A stretch of 64,000 nucleotides of DNA from positions 10,519,001 through 10,583,000 of the forward strand of contig NC_091106.1 of the NCBI RefSeq assembly GCF_024713975.1. The letters are read 5' to 3'. A model generated the notes under the pieces. It was not told where the DNA came from and ran no database searches. It saw only the letters and a list, made by a program, of their open reading frames with translations. Below are positions 1 through 12,983 of this stretch, piece after piece. A program made the translations under genes and the position numbers. The number at the start of each line of letters is the position of its first letter. Position 1 is the first letter of the stretch. This stretch comes from Paralichthys olivaceus (taxonomy: Eukaryota; Chordata; Actinopteri; Pleuronectiformes; Paralichthyidae).

Positions 1-3000
1 AACGCACTCTTTGTAGGTCTATGAGTGGCTGTCATTACGAAAGAGGGTGGCAAAAACCTTTAGGATTGCACAACACAGTTTAAACCTGATTTCTCATGGA
101 TTGGCTCAAAGCTTTTGAACCTTCTGTTACCTGTAAAAACCCGTAATTACCGAGTCATTGGTGACTTTGATTAAAAATTTAAATTGTAGGTGAAGTTGAA
201 TCATTTGATGACCGTGAGAACAGGGGCGTTGGCAGTTATTCAAAGGGTTTTCCCTTCATTTTGTTGCTATGAGTGGACAGTTTGTTGTGAATGAAGTGAA
301 AGTAGACGAGCTCTTCTACTTTTGTTTGAGTGTAGTATACATTTTTTAAATGATCACGAAAGTATCAACTTAATCTTGTTTTTATAAACCATGCACTGAT
401 TAGCTTCTACGTCCTATGAGAACCTAGCTTGTTTAACTGAACAACCACACCTCTCTGAAATCAGTCAAGCTCCCACTCTTGACTGCTGACGTTGGCCTGT
501 CAGGCTTGTGGAGGTGACTGCTTCAGGCACTATTGTAGTGGTTGGCTTGAATGATAGAAGCTGCACAGTGTGTTTTTGAAGTAGGGACATCCCCATATGG
601 GCTCTGGTCTGGGACATTCTGCTTATCAAACAGAGGTTGTAGCTGTGAACTTCAGATGCAAATGTAAATGTCTTTTGAGGCATGTGCTGCATCCCTGCAA
701 CCTGCTTTAGTTTTTCTGGTCATGACTTAGTTTTCCTGTCCTGATCAGAAGGTCCACTTGTCAGTTTTTTGTGATGTTTGCGTTTCCTGAGAGATCAGGG
801 TACAGCTAAATTACATCTATTTTTATCCCATATAAGCTTTCCATTCAACAGCTGTCACAATTTTACAAACTGGGGTCAATTTATTGACGTTAATCTCATG
901 ACATCAACAAAAAGACAGGATGGGTCGCGATTTGGTTCTGCAAATCTAAAAATACATGGAGTGAATGTTTCCAGCTTTAGTTTTTCCTCTCCTGATTGGT
1001 TGCGGAGATTATACACAGTGAATGTTTTGAGTTTGAGTTTTTCCTGTTTGAGGCTGCCTGTGTGTGAGACTGTATATTTACAGTTACACATGGGTAAAGT
1101 GTATAATTCCTGTTGTGGCGATTTTCCCTCTACAGTTATTCTTTCCCACTTCTTGATTGCACCACCCCTCCTTCTCCTCCCCTCTCTAACCCCCTGACTG
1201 TCCTGTGTCTGTCTCGTTTTTGACGGGGTGGACTCCAGATGCAGCTCATTAGGGCCCGCCTCATTGAGAGCAACAGTCATGTGAGCGGTTTCTTGATTGA
1301 GAGGAGGGGAGACGGAAGCACGGCTGTGTCCTGTGTCACAATGGCTCTTTGTCTTGTCACCCCTGTCTGAATTAACAGGATTTATTTAATTGATGACGGT
1401 ATGACAACAACAATGCAGGCTGACCAGCTTGTGTGCAAATAAATGATCAGGATCTTCTTGGCTATGTGGGGCTGGATGGGGACAGGATCTAGGAACCAGC
1501 GCCAACTCCAACAATATCATCAGTAGAGCAGCTCTAGTTAGGCATCTGGCCAAAGCAAAATGTAAACATCAAAGTAACACATCATACTCTGTTTTTATTC
1601 AGAGCCCAGTTTTATACTGGAAACAGCTCAATCCATGAATAAGTACAAAGCTCTGTTAAACTAGAGCTTTGTTATTTTTTTAATTCATAGTCATTAGATC
1701 GCTATGTTGATGCCAAAAGAGTTTGCTGAAAAATTGAACTCAAATTCAAGTTAAAACTTAATTTGAGCAGAAGGTACTACAGAGGCTGTGTCCTTGTATG
1801 GCATCAAACAGTTGCCCAATGTTTATTCCATCTAATTTGCTGCAGCCACTGTAGACTCCTGTGTGATGAAAGTTAATGTTGGTTATCAGAAATCTATTTA
1901 TTTGTATTATTGCGTATTGGAACTCTTCCTGTAATTCAGTTCAAAATGAAAGGGAAGGTCTTTGTAGACAAAATGTTGCAAAAATTCTGAGATGCTAAAA
2001 TAGAAGAATAGCGGAAATGAAGCTTTGGGCTTATGTAATGCAGTATTTAAGAAAACCTAAATAATACACCTACCTAAAACAGTGTAAGATTAATAATGAA
2101 TGCTGAGTTTACTATAAACAGCCTTTTGTTTGACAGTTTTGGAGCAGCCCAAAACATTTTACATTTTCAGAGGCTGTTGTAGAATAGAAGTGAAAAATAT
2201 AAATGAGGCTGTAACGTAACATGCAGATTGTCGAGCTCAAGTCTTGTTGTCTCTCTCCATGTTATATTAGTGCTACTTACAGCATGTGTGCACTTGTATT
2301 GATTTAGCCACTTCAGGAGCTTCAGTAAATATCATCACTTTTTGAAAGCAAGCCGCTTCCACCTGCTGTTTTTAAAGGAGCCAGTTTTCCTCCCATTGTA
2401 TTGAATGTTGAACTCTATGAATGACTCTGTCAGAGTTTGCTATAATTCAGGAATTAAGGTTTCTGTTTCTTGATTTCCCTGCAGGGCCTCACGGGTGTTT
2501 TCTGTGTTTCTTGTACACAACATTTAATTCGCAAACACTTGTAGTATTTACATGGAAGGTAATCTCTTACAGAGCACATTCCTGTGGGGGGCTTATGTTG
2601 AAACTTCAACTAAGCTCCAGAAATATAGAAACCTAGAAATAAAATCTCCTTTTATTCATTTATAAGAAAGAGTGTGGACATTCAGGTACAGACAGAAAGA
2701 TCTGCCGATGAGTGTTGCTTTTGTTATATGAAAGTATTTGAGGTTGTTGCTCGTGTTGATTGGTGGTGAGTGTTTGCACACAGAACTTACAACCACATGA
2801 CCCAAGAGATAAGGTTTCAGTGTTGGTTAGGGGCTGACGTGTACTTTGGAAGGCCTCATGTCTGTTGACAGTCAAAGTGCAGCACTGTGGGTTTGAGCTT
2901 GAGAACATTGCGTGAAATCAGTGTCTCAGATGAACATCATTACCATTGTTTTGTTTGCCTTTATGTTTTTTCCTTTTAAGTGATTGTATCAGCTCTGGAT

Positions 3001-3480
3001 CATATGAACTACATGATGGTGGAATTCATAGATTGCCAAAGCTGCTTCAATTAATGCTGCCTGTCCGCTCGAGTCCACTGTTCCGGTGCACAACAAGCCT
3101 AACTGTCTGTGTTAAGTCTCAATTTGTTTTCTGAAAATGAACTTCCTCAACAGGCAGGAGGTGTTTCCTTCCCTCCCGGCCCTCTGTTTTTTAGCTGTGA
3201 GGTGAATACTGAGCACTTTTGAAACATGACTAGAGCAAAAACAACTGCTCCTTTGTACGAGGGGAGTGTGGGGGCCAATCGTAACGCTTTGTGCGAGCTT
3301 TCTCCGAGTGGATCGTTTTAATCCATTGAGTAGTTTTTATTCAAAAATGAATTATTTAGACTTGCTTTAACACTGGCCTGCTGATTAGCTCTCACTTTAA
3401 TGGATGCTTTATTTGTTATGACATAAGTTGACCCTCCCATAAAATAAGACTTGCCACTTGGCTTACTTGCTCAGGAACAG

Positions 3481-3522
<42 letters not shown>

Positions 3523-6500
3523 TCTCTCCCTCTCTCTTCCTCTCTCTCCCTCTCTCTCCCTCTCCCACTCTAACTCAGCCCTCCTTTGTCTCATTCACAG
3601 TTTCACAGCTCCTGCCAGACCGGGTAGTCACCTAAATATCAGTTAGGGTTTCAAATAACAGCCCTAGCTATGGGGCTGTGCGACACACCTTTGTGTATCT
3701 ATTACAGAGGTGTAACTGATTTGTGTCGAGTGGTTTATTTCTTGCATAAAGGGCGTGGTGTGAGTAAATACAGGCAGGGACATACATTATCTAAAAATCT
3801 TGTTCTCTTTCATATGTAAATATGATGATTTGTCTATCATGGGTTACTTAGCGTAATAAAATATTTCAGTGCGTGGAGCGAAAATTTTAAAAGTTTGGCT
3901 TAAAGCCACGCAGTCGGTAGTGCAGAGACATCCAGGTTAGCTGTTGTCTTTCCCCCACCGCTCTTTGTCAGACAGGTTTGTGGAGAACAGCAGCAGACTG
4001 CTGGCCTCAGCATTTTCCGCCTATATTGATCTCCCCACATTAGCTCTCTCTTCATGCACAGACATGAGCACAATTGCTTCCCTTACAACATCGGCTGCCG
4101 TGGCAACTGAGTCTCGATCTTGAGATTGGCTCCCAGAAAACATCTCCAACCAGAGCCTCTTCATTTCGATGCCGCCATCATCTCCTTTGCATTCCCTCGT
4201 ACATATTTGACACATCAACGGCTTGATTTGCCACTTAAAAGCTATCTCCATATGTCTTTGTGTATTTTTCAATAGGCTAAGTGCTTAACAGGATAAAAGA
4301 GCAGTTTGAAAGGGGGGGAAATGTGCCTTGGCACCTGCTGTTAGTGCCTGCCTGTTAGCACATGAATATGATGAGGCTGGCGGTGCGCTGGGCTATTTTA
4401 ACTTGCAGATGAGCCATCAGGTCAGCACCATTGCAGCTTTGGTGTATTTTCAAGGATGAGCTGCAGTCAACAGGCCAGTCCGGCTTATTAGCTCCCTCTC
4501 CACTCTTTTACACTTTAGCTTCCCATCATTCATCGCATTGCCAGCCGCCTCTCTTTGAGGCTTTTTCATAAAAGCAATGATAACTGCGATGATTGCAACA
4601 GCAGTGGTAATTGACCAGCTGCAGTCATGGTAAAACATTTTCTGTGTCTGGTTGGATGGGAGAGTCAGTTTTCTTCATCCGTCCACTCTGCCTCTGTTGA
4701 TATTCAAATGGTGGTCTTCAGGAGGAACTTCTCAAAAGAGGGTAAGCGCTCTCTCTGGCATCCAAGGGCCCAGCTGAGAGGTCAGGGCCACTCGGATGAT
4801 CTGAGTTGAAGTTCTCTTGTGCTTTAAGGTTAATCAGTGGTCAAACACTGAAACCCAGGCCGTGACTTCTTTCAATTTTGCAGCCTCAAAGTTTAAATTC
4901 ACAGGTAGTCATTCATGGACTGTTGAAGAATGTTTACAGCTTACTCTAACTTCAGGAAACACTCTTTTAATCAGTGGAAGATGCAATGGAGTCAAGGCCT
5001 TTGCTTGTGATTTACATTTGTCTTTAGCATGTGTTGGCTAAGTTAGGGGGTTGTAGACTTGACTTAAACTCAAAGAAAGTAGGGCGTCATGGCTGATCAG
5101 TCAGCTGTATTATCTTTCATTTAACTGTATTTTGAACCCAGTCTGGGATCTTTGTGAGATTCCTCCCTCAATAATTCTTTATATAACTGCTTTTTTAAAA
5201 GACCTGACCCTAACCCTACCTAAACATTTCATTCTGAAAAAGTGTACATAGCTTAATATTGTCTGAAATGCTTCCTAGAAGGATAAATAATAATTTTGTC
5301 TAAAACTGTCTATGTAAATTAATTCAGAGTAGGAGCCTGTCATGCCAAGGAATCTCTTTTTTCTATTGTGGTCTCTTGAGCAGAGATATTCCTTTCAACA
5401 CAAATGGGCAGTTCTCTCGCTGCCTGACATAACTCATTGCTCTACTTAACTGTGAGCTGTGATTCATCGTAGACTAAGGATATCTTACATAGCCTACCTT
5501 GCTACCAGCTGATTCTCAGCTGGCATTCTTTCTCTCTTTGCCTTCCTCAGTCTCTTGGTCCCTCTTTCACTGTTTCTGTCTTACTCTCCTTTGCATAAAA
5601 AGGATTTCCCTATTGTTATGTCTCTTCCTATGTTCACTCTGCATGTCCCTCTTGCCCATTAGCCTGGAAAGGCCTTCACTTACTTTCGTTTTCCTGAAGT
5701 ACATGTGCTACACAAGAAATGTACATGGTTCTGATTAAAACGTTTGGGCACAATTCAGGGCAAAATGTATCTAAAGCCCCTTTCAAACTGCAACCACTAT
5801 CCACTAACAGCTGGCTTTTGTCTGCAAGGGGAATGGATCTGATCTGCATTCATCGCGGCTCTGATTGGCAGTGATGGTAACATGACAGCCAGGTGAATGC
5901 GCTAATAAAAAAAGATAGAGAGCCTGCCTTTTAGAGCTGAAGAAGCCATGACCCTAGATTTCTATGTGACTCTTGCTTCTGTGCTGTATATTTCTGCCCT
6001 CATTTAGACTTGAGTGGTCATTTTGTAAATGCACTAATGCCTCTTCTTTTCCCCCTCCTCCTGTCCTCGCTGGCTTGCTTTGACAAACTGATTTATGTGT
6101 GTAAGTGTGTGTACACTCCCTCTCTTGTCTCACCCACCGTGCAAACACTCACTTGCATTTGACCCAGTTCTTATCTTATCACAGAAATGAAAAGACATGC
6201 CTATCCACTGTGCGCCTTTACCTCTCCAGCCTTCCAAACCTTACTCCCTTCTCAGACTGGATCCAAGAGCATCCAGGACCACCCCAGAACCCCGGACATC
6301 TGGTGTCCACACACGGGTGCAGTGGGAGGACTTTGTTACAGGGTGGATGCCCAGCGGTCGTCTGTGGCAGCGCCAGCCAGCATGGATTACTTATTTTCCT
6401 GTTGACTCTTGTTTGTGGGATTTCTGCTCTTAATTGAAGGGACTGCATGGTTGTCATGGTGACACCCAGGACATAAAGCTTGTTGTGAGCTGAATCAGCG

Positions 6501-7445
6501 AGTGATCTCTTTGTGCTCTTGGCCTCATCAACCACTGTGAAAGACCATAGCAAAAAAGCTAAATAATGCAGGTGTCAATATTCTTTGATAGCTATGGACT
6601 ATGACACCTGGTCATATCTCTTTCTGTAAATTGGGTTCATCAACACGTTCTTCAACATGATTTCTGTTGTCATATAAGATGACATGCTTCTTCCGAACTA
6701 ATTCAAAAATCGTCTTATTAATAAGGGTACTTAATGACACAGGGCTCCTGGCAATATTGAATTTCCTAGTGCTGTTAAACGACTGACTGGGGCTGTAGCC
6801 TCTTCACACTACTTAATCTGGCATGTGACAAATTGAGACTTGATCCTGTCTGATTGCAGAAGATCAGTGTGTAAGAGCCATCCACTCGGTAAGATGGAGG
6901 CCTTCCACTCATTCCCTCAGTTGCCGGATGGTTTCATGCTCATTTAAACATAACGAGCAGCTGGGTCCTGTCAGAGAACGAGGTGGGCGTCGAGAAGTGC
7001 AGCCTTCAGTCGGTTCAGTTGCTTGAGTGTACCTCCTCAAAGCTCCTTGGCTGGTGTTGAGGAGGGGCGGCGAGGGGGAGCTGAGAGCCTCTCTGTTCTC
7101 ACCAGGAGTAGAGGAGCGGGTCAGCGAGAGGGTCAGGAAGTGCAATAGAGGCACACAGGTACAGGCACTCTCTCACCCTGCTATCTTGCCAAATTAGGAT
7201 ATTCACCAAAATAACTAAGTCTACTGTCAGTCATTTGACCCGGGTCGATGCTGAGCTATCCATTCGCATTGCAGACAAAAGCCAGATGTTGTTTGTGGGT
7301 TTTTTTTACCATTGGAAATGGGGCTTAATGGAACAAGGCCAATGCATGGAAGAGCACATTATTTCAATGTGCCACATCCTGTTATTTAATCTGTATTATA
7401 AAATCAAGTCCAACATTAACAATGTTTTTATCTCTTTCTTTCCAG
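1..7445. other. FOXN2 upstream or first-intron DNA, no exon recognised
   Basis: No open frame here resembles a known protein; those present are short and lack domains. The coding exon at 7446 begins after a good splice acceptor (TTTCCAG), so a non-coding first exon must lie upstream, either here or to the left of the window. The stretch is therefore probably intron 1 plus upstream DNA. It contains a long CT microsatellite (3480-3566) and a moderately GC-balanced block near 4330-4640 that could be a regulatory element. Otherwise it looks like ordinary AT-rich non-coding fish DNA. Confidence 0.55.
3480..3566. repeat. (CT)n microsatellite
   Basis: A run of CT dinucleotides about 40 bases long is followed by CT-rich imperfect units interrupted by CCC and TTCC. 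It produces a spurious Ser-Leu repeat reading frame. It lies in the presumed FOXN2 first intron. Confidence 0.95.
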
Positions 7446-7459
7446 ACCTCTTTGATTTA

Positions 7460-9365
7460 ATGGGTCCAATCATTGGGATGTCACCAGATAAGAAAACGGA
7501 AATTCCGGGTATGCAAGAGGAGCGGACAGGGCTCAGAGGCGTCTGTGGCGTAGGAACGCTGCCCGAGGCGGAGTGCGCCTCCAGTCCGCTAGCGACCAGC
7601 GTTGATCGTACTGGAGGCACAGAGGATGAGGAGCTCACCAACCTCAACTGGCTCCATGAGAACCTGCTTCAGAACTTCACCCTGGGTGGCCCCGAAGCTC
7701 AGCCCAGTGGCAGCCCCCTTTTTGACATAGAGGGAGATTACGGCTCCAGCCAGGGCCCATCATCCTCTTCATCCTCGTCGCATGGCAGAGGCAGGGAGCG
7801 GGACTCGTTGAAGTCTAAGCCCCCTTTCTCGTTTTCTCTGCTCATCTACATGGCCATTGAGCAATCGCCCAGCAAGTCTTTGCCAGTTAAAGAAATCTAC
7901 GGCTGGATTCTTGAGCACTTCCCCTATTTCTCCAATGCTCCCACCGGCTGGAAGAACTCAGTTCGTCACAACTTGTCCCTGAACAAATGCTTCCGCAAGG
8001 TTGAAAGGAGTTTGGGAAAGGTAGGTCAACAAACTGTCCTCACCATCATACACACACACCTCACCATCATATACACACACACACATACACACTAAGAAAT
8101 GCACTGTTAAATGTGTGTCTGTATTATATATATATATCTCCACAGACTTTGTTTAGCAAAAAACTGTTTGTGAACAGTGTGATGCAGTGTGAAGCTGCAG
8201 TGTGGCTCATGTGACAGTGTCCAGGTCTGTAACACAACTGCAGAAACCTCTGACTCTGCTGCAATGGGGGTGGAATCCAGTCAAGGTCGCAGATACTCCT
8301 TCAGAGAAAATGCAAACACTGCAAACCAAGATAGGACTTTATCTCCTGAAGCAGCACTACAATGTAGTGCAACTGTTTTTAACCGGGGAGAGAAGCATCC
8401 CATTGTTTGAAACCCGGGGGAAGTAACCTGACATGAAGGGCAGATGTGAGTTTGTAGGGGAAATCTTGGCTAGCCTGATTCTGGCAGAATTTGTTTTTGT
8501 TCGTATGTAGAAAGAAAGAAAATAGAGAAGTTGGCTTCCTCATATGCACATGTTTGTGACAAATGTTTAAACACATCCTGCACAAGCATTCCTGTTAAAT
8601 GAAAAGCATGTGAGTGACGTGCTTGTTGTGAAATTGTTAATGGTTGCCATTCCCAGTTAGCTTTCCCGCTTCATTTGTGTGGAAAACTGTGATAACAAAC
8701 AGAAACAGTAGATAGCCCTTGTTTGAAAACATTACAACCTAAAAGCACCTGAAAAACATGGTTTCAGTTTTTATGTACTACTGTTCAACATTAATATTCA
8801 GGATTTGAATAAGCTCAAAGTTCAACCTTGTAAAAAAAATCTTTATTTTAAAATGAAACATTTAATTCTCAGTTAATCTTAATTTGATTGATAACAACCA
8901 TCCCTAAGAGCCCGACCTGTGTCAGGCCTGTGCACACAGCCTAGTTTGCATGTTACTATAACTAATCCAGGGAGTGACATGATGGTTGCCATATTGAGCT
9001 TCGGTATGAGTTCAGACTTGTGACAGGTAGAGCCCGTGGTGCCAAGGCTGTGTCTGGCTAAGACCTGATATTTTCCCACCGTGGGAGGGGATGGCGGTTA
9101 GTGCTCAGCAAGTGGCAACATGGTGCAGTGCAGGCCGTTCAGCGTGCAGGTGCACAGTGTGAGCTCTCCGTCTGCTGAGAGACCAGCACCAGTTTCACAT
9201 GACACACTGGCTGGTGGTTTCCGTTGCCATGGAGACATTTCCTTCTTCCTGCATCAGGGCTGGTTGGTAATCTGAGTCAAGGTTATTCCCCTCCCTCGCT
9301 CCCTCCCTCCCAGACTGGGCAAGAATACGCCACCATCAGATAAAGTGACAGTTACTACACGCACA

Positions 9366-9407
<42 letters not shown>

Positions 9408-12400
9408 TCACCAACAGACAAATTCATTCCTCACACTGAGCTGTGGAGCAATTATTTCCTCCTTCTGCCGAAGCTGTTGAGGAATTCTTTTCTAATGCAT
9501 TTTAAAAAATGTTTAGCGTTCGAGTTTCACATAAATTAAATGTGACATAACACTATGTATCCGCTGATACATGGCAGCTGAGAATCTTCTAAATATAAAA
9601 CCTTGAACACAATTGCCATGAAGAGTGACGTCTTTTTTTGAATATAAAATTCAAGCATATCCTGTGTGTGTTATTGTTGAAAAAGACTCATGTAAGACTG
9701 CACTAAACAAGGTAGTGAACAAGTTTTCAAGCCAGCATATGTGAATATAAACAACTCAAAATTCAACATAATCAAATATCTGCTTTTCCAATGCGATATG
9801 CTTCTACAAACACTGTCCTTAAACATAGCTAGTGTATTTTTAAAAGAATAATCTGCAGGGGTTTGTTCAAATATAGTCAGAGGACCTGTGAGAATAATTT
9901 CTCTCACATTTACATAGTGCACATTTGTGTAATGATCAGGAATCAAGAATTTTTCTTTTCCAATAGAAGAACTTCTGTAAATCATAAGTTCTCTCAGTTA
10001 CTTGCTTCAAGTCTTCTTACTTGGGATGTAGAAGTTTGACCGTCTCTGCTCTTTCTTTCAGGCCAATGGTAAAGGTTCTCTCTGGTGTGTTGACCCAGAG
10101 TACCGCCCCAACCTGATCCAAGCCCTTAAGAAGCAGCACTTCCCTGCCGCACATGCCTTCTGCACACCACCCGCCTCCCCACCCAGGTAAACCCTCGCCT
10201 GTCACCCTGTGAATTAATAATATGCTTATATTGGCAAATCAGCTCTGTCTGTGTTCGAGTTATATTACGATCTTTGCATTTAAACACATCTTAACTTTTG
10301 AAGAGTTTATTCTGGAGGTCTAAATCTCAGAAAGTGTTCTGTACATCTCCTTTTATAACTCAAAATCTGAGGCTACTTGTTTCGTGTTTATCTTTTACAG
10401 TGCCTCCTCACCCCCTCGACATCTCTTTCTACAAGGCTGCTCATTCAAAGGTGAGACTGAAGCAAACTTATCTTGATTTATAAGTTTCTATATGTACAAT
10501 AAAAAAGCTGCCTGACCTGCAAGAATCTGCAGAGATTCCAATCCAGTGCAGTTTTTTTACCTTGTTGTTTGTGCAGTATTTTGATTGTGTTGCCTTTGTT
10601 TGCACATTTCAGTCCCAGAACATTCAGCATCACTGTGCTTTTACCCTCAACTCTTGGTTTGATATGTTGCTTTCCAGTCATTGATGCCTCATGTTAGACC
10701 ATAATGACGAGAGCTCCCAGTCGATGTCTCTGCTTCCTCGTTTCCCCCTCTGCCTCTTGGATTTGTAACCTTGACGACAGGCAGAGGTTCTGCTGATGCT
10801 GAGTGTCGAGCCACTCAGTCTCACTGTAATCATTAATAATTTAGAGCCCCAGAAGCGAGCTATGAGGCTTTTAGACACTTTGTCAGGTCTGAAGAGATCA
10901 GATGGCTCTCAGTACCAGTGGCTTGAAATTATCCTATGGTTTGTTTCCATGAATCTCGTGCATATCCATTCAGTAAACACAGATTGGGTCACTAAATCTC
11001 TAGTTTCAATTGACTGAGAGTCCAGTCATCCCAGTCCTAGTAGAGATACCATGCCACCATGCTCTCACACCTTAGGACTGACCATCATGCATGTTCTCTC
11101 CTCTTCCAGAGTCTGACATTGATGCTGCCACTGCCATGATGCTCTTAAACTCTGCCCCCGGGCACCACGTTGACCCATGTAAGAGAATCCACAAGCAGCC
11201 ATACTTTCACCTTTTCCTCCAACTCTCTTTGTACTGTGGACATACCACCCTGCCATTGCTTAAATATTTTTATTTTGTGTGCTTTAATTTGTTTTGTGTA
11301 CATCACCAGTTCTTTATATTCAAAGTGTCGGGTCTTGCAGAGGAAATGTTTGAAGAACATTCCTCATACCTGGTTGCATATAATATTATCCTGTTGACAG
11401 AGATATTCAAGGAAATTCAACATTTGTGGAAAACTAGAGTTAACAGCTTAGCAAAAAGAACATAGACAATCGCTGTTGCTCATTGTTTCCAAAACGGAAA
11501 AAGCAATATATACACAAACACTCATAGCTATGTTCATGCTAACACCCCAATATTGAATCTGCATCATAGCGTTGGACAGGACAAAGTGTAAAGAAGGAAG
11601 AAGAAATTTGTACATTCACCTGGTTGTCATGTGTCAGTCACTAGTGATCAGAGTCAGAACCGGGCTGGGATCATTAGGCGCCTGACAGGAAGTAACTGCT
11701 TCAAATATTATCACCTATATAGTCCCTCCAGAAGTGAATAGGTTTATCCAAGATTGTCAAACCGTCCGTTTATTATATGATTGATTCGAAATGTTTTTAG
11801 AAACTTTAATGAGAGCTGCTAAAAGCTGTTTTAGAAAGTGTTGAGAAAGTACAGGTTAATCATTAATTTTGTTTCTTTTTGTAATCAAGCCTATGCTATT
11901 GCTGTGAGTACTTACACTTGAGATTAAAATGTATTTACCCTGTGCTTAATTCATTTGAAAAATTACCTCCAAAAGCCCCTAAAGATTTCATGAGAATGGG
12001 TAATGCTAATATTTGTAATCTCCACAGTTCTGTTTCTGCATTGCCACGCAACATATTTTTAAATTTAGGTTTTCTCTTTCGGGCCCAACTAGTCTTAGTT
12101 CTGCTTTATACATGTAAACAAAGCAAGCTAAAGCAGTGATGTGTACTTCATTGTGTCTGATTTCTGCCTTTTCTTCTTCAGAGAAAAGCTCAATAAAACA
12201 AAAGCTACTTTATTGTTAAGTTGTATAAGGATTTACTTTCTCTCACATTATATTTTCAGAAACACTTTTACCAGCCAGAGTCTGTGAACTTTTCATTATA
12301 TGACTATAGGATGCAATATTTGGTGTGTTTACCATATCTTTTTGCATTTGAATGTGTCTTTATGTCTTTGTCCATCTTCTGTTCTCCTCAGGCAATTCTG

Positions 12401-12816
12401 ACGGTCCACTGGACCTCTCCAGACCAGACTCTGTTCTGGTGAGCAGTGATCCAAAGCAGGACCATAACTATAGCAGCGTCGCCTTGCAGCGCTGCTCTTC
12501 CCGCTCCTCCTCATCGTCTCTTTCCTCACTGGACGAAGGAGGCTGCGACCGCAGGCAGTCCCGCCGTGCCGGCAGCGAGGGCTTCCACAGCGACGAGGAC
12601 TCTGATCTCTGGGACGAGAGGGGCGTCCACCAGACTTCTCGCCGTCCACCTGCCATCAAGTGGCCCATTAGCAAGAGGGTGCGGCGCGAGGTCAAGCCAG
12701 AGCTGGATGAGGAGCTAAAGGAAGCGGCCGGCTCCTTGCTGCACCTCGCTGGTATACGCAGCTGCATGGAGGGCTCCAAACGTACTGTCAAGAGCACAAA
12801 ACTTAACAGGAAATGA
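7460..12816 (+). CDS. FOXN2: Forkhead box protein N2, 5 coding exons, complete
   Basis: Forkhead (winged-helix) DNA-binding transcription factor of the FOXN2/N3 group, acting in the nucleus. Coding exons: 7460-8020, 10062-10186, 10401-10450, 11110-11178, 12392-12816. Phases join without a stop to give 409 aa (human about 431). The N-terminus [12 protein letters not shown] matches FOXN2. An acidic [13 protein letters not shown] motif sits near residue 58 and a Ser run at 101-107. The forkhead domain is about residues 119-215, with recognition helix [13 protein letters not shown] at 166-178 and wing [13 protein letters not shown] across the first intron. Later come [14 protein letters not shown] and the C-terminal [20 protein letters not shown], both FOXN2/N3 signatures. 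The start is the first ATG in the exon after the acceptor at 7445. FOXN3 is the alternative, but the N-terminus and the PPP1R21 neighbour favour FOXN2. Confidence 0.93.
8021..10061 (+). other. FOXN2: FOXN2 intron inside the forkhead domain
   Basis: This intron follows Lys187, with donor AAAG|GTAGGT and acceptor TTTCAG|GCCAAT, and splits the forkhead domain. It contains an imperfect CA tract at 8048-8092, a short TA run at 8127-8136 and a (CA)n microsatellite at 9367-9405. No other exon was recognised. Confidence 0.85.
9367..9405. repeat. (AC)n microsatellite
   Basis: About 19 uninterrupted AC dinucleotides lie in a FOXN2 intron. Confidence 0.97.
11179..12391 (+). other. FOXN2: FOXN2 last intron
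   Basis: Donor CCCAT|GTAAGA and acceptor CTCCTCAG|GCAATT keep phase 1, completing a Cys codon. No additional exon, repeat or RNA gene was recognised in this AT-rich intron. Confidence 0.8.
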
Positions 12817-12977
12817 AGATTTCTTTTCTTTTCTTTTTTTTGCCCCCATCAGACTCCGGACCCTGTGAACCCAAACCTCTGACCCCTGATCATGTGTCCC
12901 AGTGTGCCTCCTTCTCCTTATCTGATCGTTCATTGGCCATTTTGAGCCTTTTTTTTGTTTGGAAATATCCCTGTCCA

Positions 12978-12983
12978 AATAAA
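12978..12983 (+). terminator. Proximal FOXN2 poly(A) signal candidate
   Basis: This is the first AATAAA hexamer after the FOXN2 stop codon, within CCAAATAAACAAATGG. Its use is not demonstrated. Confidence 0.4.

Noticed and set aside
3458..3646. Ser-Leu repeat protein
   Set aside because: Translation of a CT microsatellite.
6105..6553. Overlapping open frames on both strands near 6.3 kb
   Set aside because: There is no similarity or domain; stop codons are scarce because of local GC content, and splice sites do not support an exon.
7235..7445. Upstream extension of the FOXN2 frame starting MTRVDAELS
   Set aside because: It reads through a clear splice acceptor (TTTCCAG at 7445). The known FOXN2 N-terminus begins at 7460, and the extra residues resemble no protein.
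12329..12797. Antisense and alternate frames over the FOXN2 last exon
   Set aside because: They are shadows of a Ser/Arg-rich coding exon; the sense frame carries all the conserved motifs.
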